Shown here piece after piece: positions 8,219 to 17,718 of a stretch of DNA of 39,252 nt (position 1 is the first letter of the stretch; the number at the start of each line of letters is the position of its first letter). The notes under the pieces are model-generated. The model had not been told where the DNA came from and did no database searches. It saw only the letters and a program-made list of their open reading frames with translations. Origin of the DNA: Planktomarina sp. (GTDB taxonomy: Bacteria > Pseudomonadota > Alphaproteobacteria > Rhodobacterales > Rhodobacteraceae); assembly GCA_028822275.1 (NCBI GenBank), contig JAPKEA010000004.1, forward strand, positions 1-39,252, written 5' to 3'. The position numbers were made by a program, and so were the translations under genes.

Positions 8219-10288
8219 TTAATCTATCGCAAGTTCGGTAACTTCTCGTCTGAATGGGAGCGCATCCCCAATGTCGTCGCCGTCCAATTCTCGAGCATAG
8301 CGGTGGCCCGCATATGTCGCCCAAGCGATTGGGCCAGGTGCATTTGCATCCCCAATCAGCTTGACCGTTTTAATACCAGCATCAGCCCATTCTCCCTCAC
8401 GCACTTTAAGATCATTGTAGACCCTGTTGTTTTCCAGCTTGGACGTCACCAACACGACAGCATCACATCCAATAGGCTGGGCTAGATCAGTAAATACACA
8501 GTTGGTCTCAATGTAATCTTTACCGATAGCTGTCACACCACGGTTAAGCTCAATTTTAACACCCATTTGTGCTAAACGGCGGTGTATCTCATGTTGCTCC
8601 AAGGTGTTTAGTGTCCACTCACTGACATAGGCCGCCGGGGTGACCAATGTCACACTGCATCCTTTTTGAATCAAAAGTTCGGCAATAACGCCACCCATGT
8701 AATAGTGATCATCATCAAAAATGACGATATGGCCAGTCGGATTGACCTCTCCCATTAAATCATCAGGCGTATAAATTTTCATCGCATCATCAGTTGGGAA
8801 AGGTACTACATGCTGCCGGGATACACCGTCGCGCCGCCATGAAGCACCCGTCGCAATACAAATATTTTCAAACCCAAATTCAAGAATACTTTCTGCATCC
8901 AACGCACTTTCAAAATAACTTTCAACATTTGCCTTTTGGCTGATCTGATACTCTCTGTAGTCGGCAACCCGTCCCCAAGCACTTAGGCCTGGAAGATGGC
9001 GTTCACGGGCCACGCGACCGCCTAATACCCTGCTGGCCTCAGCCAGAGCCACTTCATATCCACGTTCGGCCAATGCTCGTGTAGCCTCAAGCCCTGCTGG
9101 GCCTGCACCAATCACCAATGCATTGCTACTCACACCCTTGGCGTTCATCCGCTCTGGATGCCAACCTTTACGCCACTCCTCCATAAAAGTAGGGTTTTGA
9201 GTACAACGGCTGATCGACATAGTCATATCACCTGTGACACAAATATTGCATCCAATACACTCACGTATATCTTCAATGCGGCCTTCATCAATTTTATTTG
9301 GTAAAAAGGGATCAGCGATTGAAGGGCGTGCACAGCCGATAAAATCAAGTGTTCCACTGTTTATCATTTTTACCATAACGTCTGGACTAGTGAAGCGACC
9401 TACCCCAACAATAGGTCGGTCTGTGAGCTCATGTATCCCCTTAACCAAATCATGCTGTGCCGCCTCTTCCTTGAAGCGCGATGGGCCAGAGCAGTCTTCC
9501 CAAGTGCCTTGTGCCAAATCCCACAGGTCAGGTAAATTTTGGTTCATCTCTACAAATTCACGCACTTCAGCGTTAGAGAACCCCAAATCTCCAATGGTTT
9601 CATCCAAGGAAACTCTCAGAGTGATACCCATAGTATCGCCAATGGCATCTCGCATGTCCGATACAACTTCATTCACAAAACGTGCTCGGTTTTCGAGGCT
9701 ACCGCCGTATTCATCAGTCCGGTGATTTGTTGCTCGACTCAGGAAATGCTGGAAGATCCCAAAACCATGGGCACCATACAAACAGATCAAATCAAACCCT
9801 GCCTCCTTGGAGCGCTTTGCTGCGTTCACAAACCAACGACGCAAGTCTCGTATATCCTTTTTATCGAGGGCACGAGCCTGCACGGGATCATTGGTGAAAG
9901 TTCGAATAGGCTGCGCTGAGACCGCCAATGGGACCTCTTTAGTATACAGATTGGGACCATTTACACCGGAATAGGCTAATTGAATACCAGCCAATGCCCC
10001 ATGTTCCTTCATAGTCTCAGACATTTTTCGTAACATTGGGATATCTTTATCTTCCCAAAGACGCAGTTCGATAAATGGAGTGATTTCAGAGGTGTGATGC
10101 ATTTCACATTGTTCAGTGAAAATTACGCCCCACCCACCTTCGGCTTTTGATCCACGCATCGCAGCTGCAGCAGATGGGTCGCGGTAACCCCCTCCGTTGC
10201 AATGAGGCACTTGATAAAAACGGTTTTTGGCCATAACGGGACCAATTTTCATCGGCTCAAAAAGAATATCGTAACGAGGATCACGCAC
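8219..10288 (-). CDS. TMADH/DMADH/histamine dehydrogenase-family FMN/[4Fe-4S] amine dehydrogenase
   Basis: NRFYQVPHC (6-S-cysteinyl-FMN Cys30 in TMADH), ECIGCNIC...C iron-sulfur motif, ALVIGAGPAGLEATRALAERG nucleotide-binding domain; collinear with trimethylamine dehydrogenase. Confidence 0.9.
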   Translation of the reverse strand: MRDPRYDILFEPMKIGPVMAKNRFYQVPHCNGGGYRDPSAAAAMRGSKAEGGWGVIFTEQCEMHHTSEITPFIELRLWEDKDIPMLRKMSETMKEHGALAGIQLAYSGVNGPNLYTKEVPLAVSAQPIRTFTNDPVQARALDKKDIRDLRRWFVNAAKRSKEAGFDLICLYGAHGFGIFQHFLSRATNHRTDEYGGSLENRARFVNEVVSDMRDAIGDTMGITLRVSLDETIGDLGFSNAEVREFVEMNQNLPDLWDLAQGTWEDCSGPSRFKEEAAQHDLVKGIHELTDRPIVGVGRFTSPDVMVKMINSGTLDFIGCARPSIADPFLPNKIDEGRIEDIRECIGCNICVTGDMTMSISRCTQNPTFMEEWRKGWHPERMNAKGVSSNALVIGAGPAGLEATRALAERGYEVALAEASRVLGGRVARERHLPGLSAWGRVADYREYQISQKANVESYFESALDAESILEFGFENICIATGASWRRDGVSRQHVVPFPTDDAMKIYTPDDLMGEVNPTGHIVIFDDDHYYMGGVIAELLIQKGCSVTLVTPAAYVSEWTLNTLEQHEIHRRLAQMGVKIELNRGVTAIGKDYIETNCVFTDLAQPIGCDAVVLVTSKLENNRVYNDLKVREGEWADAGIKTVKLIGDANAPGPIAWATYAGHRYARELDGDDIGDALPFRREVTELAID

Positions 10289-10374
10289 AGTATTTACTCC
10301 TATTTACTTCTCGCTGTTAGCGGATCATGCCAGACTAATGGGGTAGGCTAAAGTAACGGTTCTAAAATCATGAC

Positions 10375-11325
10375 TTAGGCTATGCTTAACTTTTCTGTAG
10401 CAACTGGAAGGCCTGGGTAACCCCAATTCGAAAGGGTTTCAGTCGCATTATTTATAAAGGCATCAACGGATAAAATGCTTCGCGCGCCCTTGGTTAAAAC
10501 GAAGCCCAAGCGCATCGGACGTTGGGTGCCTTCAAGCGGAATATAGCATAATTCTTGCCCATCTGGTGATAGATCCGAGTGCGGCCGAATATTAGCAACA
10601 GAGAACCCAAATCCATTAGCCACAAGAGAACGCATGACAGCCATATCCCGCGTTCGTTCAACAATATTGGGTGTGCAGCCAACCCGTTCAAATACACTCA
10701 TAAAATAAGTACGGCTCATGGGTAGATCAAGCAAAACCATGGGAAATTCTACCAGATTTTCAACAGAAACGGTCTCACATTGCGCCAAAGGATGATCTAC
10801 TGCAAATACGGCATAAAGAGGTAATGAACGCAGCGGTATGAATTCTAAATCAGGCGGAATCTCCAAGTCATAAGTCAGCGCAATATCAATATCAGCATGG
10901 CGCATTTTCTCGATAAGAGTTTGCTGATCACACTCGATTTGCGACACCTGGACATCCGCATATTGGGCGTGAAACTTGCGCCGGATAGCTGGGAGCAACA
11001 CTTGTGCAAAAGTCAAAAGGCACCCAATACTTAGAGGACCTTGAACGTTGCCAGATATCGCTCCCGCAAGGCGGTTCAAACTATCAGCTTCAGCCAGAAC
11101 TTTTCGTGCCTGTTCCATAAATTGCTTGCCCGGCTGTGTAAGGCTTAGTCCATGTGCATGTTTTCGTACAAATAAGGGCAGTCCAAATTCTTCTTCAAGT
11201 TGCGAAATCGCAGCGGAAATTGAGGGTGATGACACATTGACCTGCATACTCGCCTGCGCAATTGAGCCGTTTTCGCCAACGCTGACGAAGTATTCCAATT
11301 GCCTTAGGGTAAAACGTAAAGTCAT
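10375..11325 (-). CDS. LysR-family transcriptional regulator
   Basis: N-terminal HTH RQLEYFVSVGENGSIAQASMQVNVSSPSISAAISQLEEEFGLPLFVRKHAHGLSLTQPG. Confidence 0.93.
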   Translation of the reverse strand: MTLRFTLRQLEYFVSVGENGSIAQASMQVNVSSPSISAAISQLEEEFGLPLFVRKHAHGLSLTQPGKQFMEQARKVLAEADSLNRLAGAISGNVQGPLSIGCLLTFAQVLLPAIRRKFHAQYADVQVSQIECDQQTLIEKMRHADIDIALTYDLEIPPDLEFIPLRSLPLYAVFAVDHPLAQCETVSVENLVEFPMVLLDLPMSRTYFMSVFERVGCTPNIVERTRDMAVMRSLVANGFGFSVANIRPHSDLSPDGQELCYIPLEGTQRPMRLGFVLTKGARSILSVDAFINNATETLSNWGYPGLPVATEKLSIA

Positions 11326-11450
11326 TATCGATTTATGCTCTGTCCCACTAAAACTTCAAGCCTCTATTACGGCATACCTTCTGTGTCATTTGTTTCGTTT
11401 ACACGCATCTTTAAAAGACTTTTTTGTGGCGAGCACTAATATCCATTTAT

Positions 11451-12950
11451 TTAACTCAAAGAGTACTTGATCCAAGTCGTTTTTAGCGCTGTGTATTTGT
11501 CAAAACTATGTAACGATAAATCACGGCCAAAACCAGATTGTTTCATCCCACCGAATGGCGTTTGCGCGCTGAGTGCGTCAACCGTATTCACGGAAACAGT
11601 TCCCGCCATCAATCGATCAGATACCCGCAAGGCACGGCTCAAATTGGCAGTCCAAACAGACGCAGCAAGGCCATAGATACTATCATTTGCCATACTGACG
11701 GCTTCTACTTCAGTGTCAAAAGGTATAACTGACAAAACCGGCCCAAAAATTTCATCACGCGCGAGGGGATCATCATGGCTCACATTGTCAAAGATCGTTG
11801 GCTGAACAAAGCACCCTTTGCCATCGACCTTCACCTGCGCACCCCCTGTTACAAGATTGGCAGTTTGCTTACCCGCCTCAACAAAACACATAATACTCTC
11901 TGTTTGTTTTCTATCCACAATAGCGCCCATTTTGGACGCCGGATCTAACGGATTACCCGGTTGCATTGCTTGCGCCCGCTCAATGAGTTTTTCTACAAAT
12001 TGATCTTTGACCGACCGCTCAACATAAAGTCGAGAATTTGCAGAGCAAACTTCTCCTTGGTTAAAGAAAATTCCCAACGCTGCCATGTCAGCTGCGGCAT
12101 CAAAATTTTCACAATCAGCAAAAACAAGATTTGGGCTTTTGCCACCAGTTTCGGGCCAGATTTGTTTCAAGTTAGATTGTCCAGAATATTCCATGAATTT
12201 CTTACCAATCGCTGTTGATCCAGTGAAGGCAACACAATCAACATCCATATGTAAGCCTAGGGCCCGGCCCGCTGTATGGCCGTAACCAGGCACAACGTTG
12301 AAAACACCGTCTGGAAGGCCAGCCTCACTCGCAAGTTCCGCAAGACGGAGAGCTGACAAAGGGGACTGTTCTGCCGGTTTCAAAACAACTGAATTCCCCG
12401 CAGCCAAAGCAGCGGCAACCTTCCATGTGGCCATATCCAGCGGAAAGTTCCAAGGGGTCACTGCCCCGATCACACCCAATGGCACTCGAGCAATGATTGC
12501 CAAATCTCCTGGACCGTTTGGCGCTACTTCATCATAAATTTTGTCAATCGCCTCAGCGTACCACTGAAAGAAATGCGCGGATCCCGGCGCATCAATAGTT
12601 GCCGCATCCATGACTAATTTTCCCATATCAAGACTATCCAGCAAAGCAAACTCTTCTAGGTTTTCACGAATAAGTTCAGCTAGTTTCAGGAGAATCACTT
12701 TGCGCTCTGCCGGCGCCGCACGTGACCAACTACCAACTTCAAATACTGTTCTTGCAGCATGTACGGCACGGTCCACATCTTCCATATCGCAGGACGCTAC
12801 ATTTGCCAAAAGACCATCGGTTGCTGGATTTATAGATTGGAATACCTCACCAGAGGCGGCATCCACAAACTTGCCTCCAATAAAAGCTTTGTTCCGCAAT
12901 CTTAGGCCAGAAGCGCGTTCGGTCCAATCAGCTTTTGTATAATCTAGCAC
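11451..12950 (-). CDS. NAD(P)-dependent aldehyde dehydrogenase (PuuC/GabD-like)
   Basis: GVIGAVTPWNFPLDMATWKVAAALAAGNSVVLKPAEQSP, PETGGKSPNLVF, FFNQGEVCSANSR catalytic Cys. Confidence 0.95.
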   Translation of the reverse strand: MLDYTKADWTERASGLRLRNKAFIGGKFVDAASGEVFQSINPATDGLLANVASCDMEDVDRAVHAARTVFEVGSWSRAAPAERKVILLKLAELIRENLEEFALLDSLDMGKLVMDAATIDAPGSAHFFQWYAEAIDKIYDEVAPNGPGDLAIIARVPLGVIGAVTPWNFPLDMATWKVAAALAAGNSVVLKPAEQSPLSALRLAELASEAGLPDGVFNVVPGYGHTAGRALGLHMDVDCVAFTGSTAIGKKFMEYSGQSNLKQIWPETGGKSPNLVFADCENFDAAADMAALGIFFNQGEVCSANSRLYVERSVKDQFVEKLIERAQAMQPGNPLDPASKMGAIVDRKQTESIMCFVEAGKQTANLVTGGAQVKVDGKGCFVQPTIFDNVSHDDPLARDEIFGPVLSVIPFDTEVEAVSMANDSIYGLAASVWTANLSRALRVSDRLMAGTVSVNTVDALSAQTPFGGMKQSGFGRDLSLHSFDKYTALKTTWIKYSLS

Positions 12951-12979
12951 TTTGGTACTCCTTTTTTATGTTCCAGATT

Positions 12980-13654
12980 TCATTCGTCCCCAGGAACTCC
13001 ATAGGATGGTGCATCTCGCGGATCGATAGCACGTTGGACGTAAGCGTCCATTTGAGGTTTGTAGACATTCCATGCTGCAGCTACGGTTTCAATTGGGCAA
13101 TCATCTGTCCAATCACAACGTAGTTCTGCCACAGGCCACGCCAATTTATCCACCATTAGCATCCCTGCAGAATGCAAGGGTCCAGCCTCTCCACCTGCGG
13201 CCAATCCCGCGCGCATCGCAACAATTAGGCGATCTCCAAGATGGCCAGAGCTTTCAAGAAATCCATTTACAATAGCCCGTGGAACAAGGTCATTCGCCAG
13301 CATGTTACCTCCAGAGGCTACGTCCATACCTTGAGCCTGCGTCCAAATTCCAAGTGAATTAGGACCAGAGTGGATCGCGGTTGCACCCTCTACGTCAACA
13401 GCCAAGACCTGACGGTATTCAATGAACTTTCCTTGCGCTTTGATGTATTCAATTGCTTCAGCTGACCCCATCCCACTTTGCATCAAATCGAGCGCCAATG
13501 GGCCCAAAGTAGGGTCAGTTACATTTTGCGACGCAACTGCGCCAACCCCTGCACGCGCGAAGGCACAACGTGCCGCGACCGCAGGTGACGATGACGATAT
13601 AGCTAAGCCAAACATGCCGGTCTCGGCACAACGAGCTACCAGTGAAAAAGTCAT
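12980..13654 (-). CDS. DUF1028 family protein (Ntn-hydrolase-like)
   Basis: TFSLVARCAETGMFGLAISSSSPAVAARCAFARAGVGAVASQNVTDPTLGP. Confidence 0.85.
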   Translation of the reverse strand: MTFSLVARCAETGMFGLAISSSSPAVAARCAFARAGVGAVASQNVTDPTLGPLALDLMQSGMGSAEAIEYIKAQGKFIEYRQVLAVDVEGATAIHSGPNSLGIWTQAQGMDVASGGNMLANDLVPRAIVNGFLESSGHLGDRLIVAMRAGLAAGGEAGPLHSAGMLMVDKLAWPVAELRCDWTDDCPIETVAAAWNVYKPQMDAYVQRAIDPRDAPSYGVPGDE

Positions 13655-14067
13655 TCCGGGATCACCGCAGTACCATCAATCTCAACAAGCCATTCTGGTC
13701 GAGCCAAGGCTTGCACGACGAGACCCGTAGAAACAGGGTGCACACCTTTGATGTACTCGCCCATTGTTCGATACACGGCCTCACGATGGCGTACATCAGT
13801 TATGTAGACTACTACTTTGACCAAATGTTCCATTGACCCGCCAGCCTCTTCAATTAGCTGACGAATGTTTTGCATCACTTTATGTGTCTGCTCAACGGGA
13901 TCATGGCTCATAATATTTTGAGCATCATCAAGGTTCTGCGGACATTGACCACGCAGCCAAACTGTCTTGCCGCCTTGGGTCACAACGGCCTGGCAAAGAT
14001 CATTATCTAGGCTTTGCTCTGGGTAAGTTTTTGCAGTGTTAAATTTTCGAATTCGAATGTGCTCCAT
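13651..14067 (-). CDS. RidA/YjgF/YER057c/UK114 family protein
   Basis: WLRGQCPQNLDD...NIRQLIEEAGGSMEHLVKVVVYITDVRHREAVYR...ARPEWLVEIDGTA; ATGA overlap with the DUF1028 gene. Confidence 0.88.
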   Translation of the reverse strand: MEHIRIRKFNTAKTYPEQSLDNDLCQAVVTQGGKTVWLRGQCPQNLDDAQNIMSHDPVEQTHKVMQNIRQLIEEAGGSMEHLVKVVVYITDVRHREAVYRTMGEYIKGVHPVSTGLVVQALARPEWLVEIDGTAVIPE

Positions 14068-14105
14068 TCTGGCTCCTTAATTAGCTTTGAGATCCTATTT
14101 ATGGA

Positions 14106-15383
14106 TTACTCTGCGCCGGCACTAACAACCGCCGCCTCACCGTTATAATCTGCATAAGCGCGTTGGATAGCAATTTGATCAGCGACGAATTTGGCGTCAT
14201 GCCAAACACCCCATAGAAAAGTTGAACCGCGGCGCGATTGCCATGGAAGACCTAAAAAATATAAACCAGGCTCTTTAGAAACACCCCGTTGATGAATTGG
14301 AGCGCCTTTCTCATCAAATGCATCAACTTTAAGCCAGCTAAAATCCTGCTTATAGCCCGTTGCCCAGATAATAGTTGTGACATTCTCGTCAGCAAGATTC
14401 AAACTACGCAAAGGATTACTCAGGCTTGAGGGTTCAGGCCAAGCCTTGCGTGCTTCAGGCTCTAAGGGCAAATCAAGCCCACTCGCTAAAACATAGGCAT
14501 CAGCGGCATCCAACATGTCTGCATAGTTTTTATCGCCAGCAGCAATATTCATGCTGGCATCATCAGCAAAAGAAAGGGTTCCATCTAAAAAGCTCTCCGT
14601 GCGACCAACCAGCATCACACCCTCACTGGCCAAACGCCGAAAATCCATCGTACTGCCACCATATGCTCCACTTACAGAAATGGTGACGTGTTCAGTTCCC
14701 GGTTTTTGCGCCGCTAAATCCCAAAGGCCTAAAACACCTAACCACCAAACAAAATCACGATTGCGATACCTGCGAGGTGGGCGGTCATGTGGACCAACTG
14801 AAAGAACTACCTTGCGGCCTGCCCTATTTAATTCATCGGCAATTTGCGCTCCTGACGAGCCAGCACCCACAACCATGACTGCCCCTTCAGGCAGTTGTTT
14901 TGGGTTACGGTATTGGGCAGAATGTATCTGTTTAATACCGAGTTTCTCAGGTACTATCGACGGAATAATAGGTTGCTGAAATGCCCCCGTAGCCGATACG
15001 ATCCGCCTTGCTTCGATCACACCTTGAGTTGTCTCAACGTGAAAGCCGGCGCGTTCAATAAAGGGTCGAGCGCTTAAAACTTCTACGCCCGAACGTACAG
15101 TCGCATTCACCATTTCGGCATATTCTTCAATATACGCTACAACACGCTCTTTACCTACAAATTCATCCGGCGCGTTGCCCTTAAATTCTAGGTTCGGAAA
15201 ACGGTCATGCCAGACAGGACCATTTGTCATCAAAGCATCCCAACGGGATGTCCGCCAAGCCTCAGCAATTCGACTTTTTTCCAACACCAAATATGGAATA
15301 CCTTGCTTGCCCAGGTGCTCACTTAAAGCGATCCCCGCCTGCCCAGCGCCTACTATCAGGGTATCTATTATTTCAACTGACAT
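14106..15383 (-). CDS. FAD-dependent monooxygenase, CzcO/FMO-like
   Basis: VGAGQAGIALSEHLG, KQIHSAQYRNP (FMO-like motif), VVGAGSSGAQIADEL second Rossmann motif, IIWATGYKQDFSWL. Confidence 0.88.
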   Translation of the reverse strand: MSVEIIDTLIVGAGQAGIALSEHLGKQGIPYLVLEKSRIAEAWRTSRWDALMTNGPVWHDRFPNLEFKGNAPDEFVGKERVVAYIEEYAEMVNATVRSGVEVLSARPFIERAGFHVETTQGVIEARRIVSATGAFQQPIIPSIVPEKLGIKQIHSAQYRNPKQLPEGAVMVVGAGSSGAQIADELNRAGRKVVLSVGPHDRPPRRYRNRDFVWWLGVLGLWDLAAQKPGTEHVTISVSGAYGGSTMDFRRLASEGVMLVGRTESFLDGTLSFADDASMNIAAGDKNYADMLDAADAYVLASGLDLPLEPEARKAWPEPSSLSNPLRSLNLADENVTTIIWATGYKQDFSWLKVDAFDEKGAPIHQRGVSKEPGLYFLGLPWQSRRGSTFLWGVWHDAKFVADQIAIQRAYADYNGEAAVVSAGAE

Positions 15384-15495
15384 TTTGAGGTCCCAATTAC
15401 TGAGTATAGCTAGTCAGATTTACCACCACACCACGATTTCTACTAACTATCCCTATTTTTGAGTGAATATAAAAGAATAGAATTCGTCACCTTTG

Positions 15496-15543
15496 CTTAG
15501 GTAATAGCTAATTGTCATAAAAATGACCAAGTTTTCGCCTAAG
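15496..15543. promoter_or_regulatory. nested inverted repeats in the divergent FMO/potA promoter region (candidate operator)
   Basis: CTTAGG (15496-15501) / CCTAAG (15538-15543) enclosing GTCAT-aaaa-ATGAC (15514-15527); dyad centres about 1 bp apart. Confidence 0.4.
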
Positions 15544-15697
15544 TCGGAATTCGCAAAATACGATTTTTTTTTGTGTAATCCAGAGCATAACCTCATCCCA
15601 ACATGTGATGATCGTTATCTATAATCTACAGCCTTTAAGATGAGGTGACAGATTGTAATGTGATCGCTAGGCTTAGAACGGATAGGGGATTCAAAGA

Positions 15698-16789
15698 ATG
15701 AAGGACCAAACGGACATTGCCGTCGAAGTACAAACCGCTGTAAAGCGTTATGGCAACTTTACGGCCTTGCACCGAATATCCCTCAGCATCCGTGATAATG
15801 AATTTTTCACATTGCTTGGGCCATCTGGCTGCGGCAAAACCACCCTTCTTCGGTTGATTGCTGGATTTGAAGATGTGTCTGAGGGTCAAATCTATTTGTT
15901 TGGAAATGAAATCGATACGCTTCCACCCCACAAACGCCCTGTGAATACAGTCTTTCAGAATTACGCCTTATTCCCTCACATGTCAGTTTTACAAAATGTT
16001 GCGTTTGGTCTTGAGATGCAAGGAAAATCATTGAGTAACGCGCGGAAACGTGCCGGAGAAATGCTTGAATTGGTCCAACTATCTCAGTACGCAAATCGAA
16101 AGCCTGCACAAATGTCAGGCGGGCAGCAACAGAGGGTTGCCCTAGCCCGTGCCCTTGCCCCACAGCCAAAAGTATTGCTGCTGGATGAACCTTTGTCAGC
16201 TCTTGATCTAAAGCTGCGAAAAGCCATGCAGCTGGAACTTAAGCACATTCAGCGTGAGACTGGGATTACTTTCATCTTTGTCACCCATGACCAAGAAGAG
16301 GCGCTCACAATGTCTGATCGAATTGCAGTCATGTCGAATGGAGCACTACAACAACTCGGAACCCCCAGGGATATTTACGAACAACCCCACAATATGTTTG
16401 TAGCCGATTTCATCGGTGATACTAATCTGCTTGAGGTTACTATTGAGGCGATCTCAGACGGGGATGCTAAGTGCCGTGTCGATGATAGTCACACGTTAAT
16501 ATGCCCCGCAGTTGAAACTGTTGCAGTGGGCGCGCGCCTTCACCTATCCATCCGGCCTGAGCGACTGTTTTTGACAGAGGAGGCAAGCGCGAACCAGAGC
16601 TTTAAGGGAACAGTCGTCGACAATATATTTATTGGGACAGATATCACAACAATCATAAAACTGGAAACCGGATCTCAAATAATGGTGCGAACATCAAACT
16701 CCGACAGGGGCAGCAAGCGCATCATCGACGTAGGGCATGATGCTTTCGTCAATATGGAATTAGGCGCCGCACGTCTACTGGCCGACTAA
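15698..16789 (+). CDS. potA: polyamine-type ABC transporter ATP-binding protein
   Basis: Walker A GPSGCGKTTLL, signature MSGGQQQRVALARAL, Walker B LLLDEPLSALD, C-terminal TOBE region. Confidence 0.93.
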   Translation: MKDQTDIAVEVQTAVKRYGNFTALHRISLSIRDNEFFTLLGPSGCGKTTLLRLIAGFEDVSEGQIYLFGNEIDTLPPHKRPVNTVFQNYALFPHMSVLQNVAFGLEMQGKSLSNARKRAGEMLELVQLSQYANRKPAQMSGGQQQRVALARALAPQPKVLLLDEPLSALDLKLRKAMQLELKHIQRETGITFIFVTHDQEEALTMSDRIAVMSNGALQQLGTPRDIYEQPHNMFVADFIGDTNLLEVTIEAISDGDAKCRVDDSHTLICPAVETVAVGARLHLSIRPERLFLTEEASANQSFKGTVVDNIFIGTDITTIIKLETGSQIMVRTSNSDRGSKRIIDVGHDAFVNMELGAARLLAD

Positions 16790-17718
16790 TGGCGAATGGC
16801 GACAGCAACTTAGGTGGATCATCCGCTACTGACGTCTATAGTAAAGCTCGCCATTGGTTATTGATGCCGTCTTGGGCAGTCCTGGGAACTTTTGTACTTG
16901 CACCTGTTTGCGTCATGTTAATCTATTCCTTCTTAACAAAAGAATTTCGTGGTGGCGTCATTTGGGATTTTTCCCTTGCCGCTTATGACCAGTTCTTTTT
17001 TGACCGAGGGCTGTTCGGCGATGGTGACCCAACATTACAATGGACCTATATAACAATATTCTGGCGTTCTATTTGGCAAGCAGGTTTAGCAACAATACTA
17101 GCATTACTAATTGGGTTTCCAACGGCTTATTATATAGCAACCCGACCCGAAAATACGCGCGCTCTATGGATCTTTTTGATCACCATCCCCTACTGGGTGA
17201 ATCTACTCATTCGAACCGTTTCGATGAAATTTCTGTTACGTGACGAAGGCCCTCTCAATGATTTACTCATAAGCACCGGCCTTATTGATGACCCCCTGCG
17301 TATTATCAATACGAACTTGGCAGTACAGTTAGGGTTATTTTATAGCTATCTACCTTTCATGGTTTTACCGATCTATGCCTCTGTTGAGCGGTATAATTTC
17401 ACTATGTCAGAAGCTGCGGCAGACCTTTATGCTTCGAAATGGAATACGTTGCGCCGTATTGTTCTACCTGCCGTGAAACCGGGTGTCGTTGCGGGGTGCA
17501 TTTTGGTATTTGTACCGAGCTTAGGAGCCTTTCTTGCACCTGATCTTCTAGGTGGTGCAAAAAACTTTATGATCGGTTCCTTAATTGAGGAACAGTTCAA
17601 AGGAAACGCAGGAAACTGGCCCTTTGGCGCTGCCGCTTCGATGATACTATTGACCTTGGTCATGACAGTCTTGCTTATCCTAGCGCGACCACAACGCAGC
17701 GCGGGGGCAAAAACATGA
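16789..17718 (+). CDS. potB: polyamine-type ABC transporter permease
   Basis: PotB-like membrane protein with EAAADLYASKWNTLRRIVLPAVKPGVVAG EAA loop; TAATG overlap with upstream gene. Confidence 0.92.
   Translation: MANGDSNLGGSSATDVYSKARHWLLMPSWAVLGTFVLAPVCVMLIYSFLTKEFRGGVIWDFSLAAYDQFFFDRGLFGDGDPTLQWTYITIFWRSIWQAGLATILALLIGFPTAYYIATRPENTRALWIFLITIPYWVNLLIRTVSMKFLLRDEGPLNDLLISTGLIDDPLRIINTNLAVQLGLFYSYLPFMVLPIYASVERYNFTMSEAAADLYASKWNTLRRIVLPAVKPGVVAGCILVFVPSLGAFLAPDLLGGAKNFMIGSLIEEQFKGNAGNWPFGAAASMILLTLVMTVLLILARPQRSAGAKT

Noticed and set aside
9234-9919. Plus-strand ORFs of 71-163 aa inside the amine dehydrogenase gene
   Set aside because: Antisense to a well-supported CDS; no RBS or family features; composition typical of shadow frames.
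11467-12942. Several plus-strand ORFs antisense to the aldehyde dehydrogenase
   Set aside because: Shadow ORFs opposite a highly recognisable ALDH.
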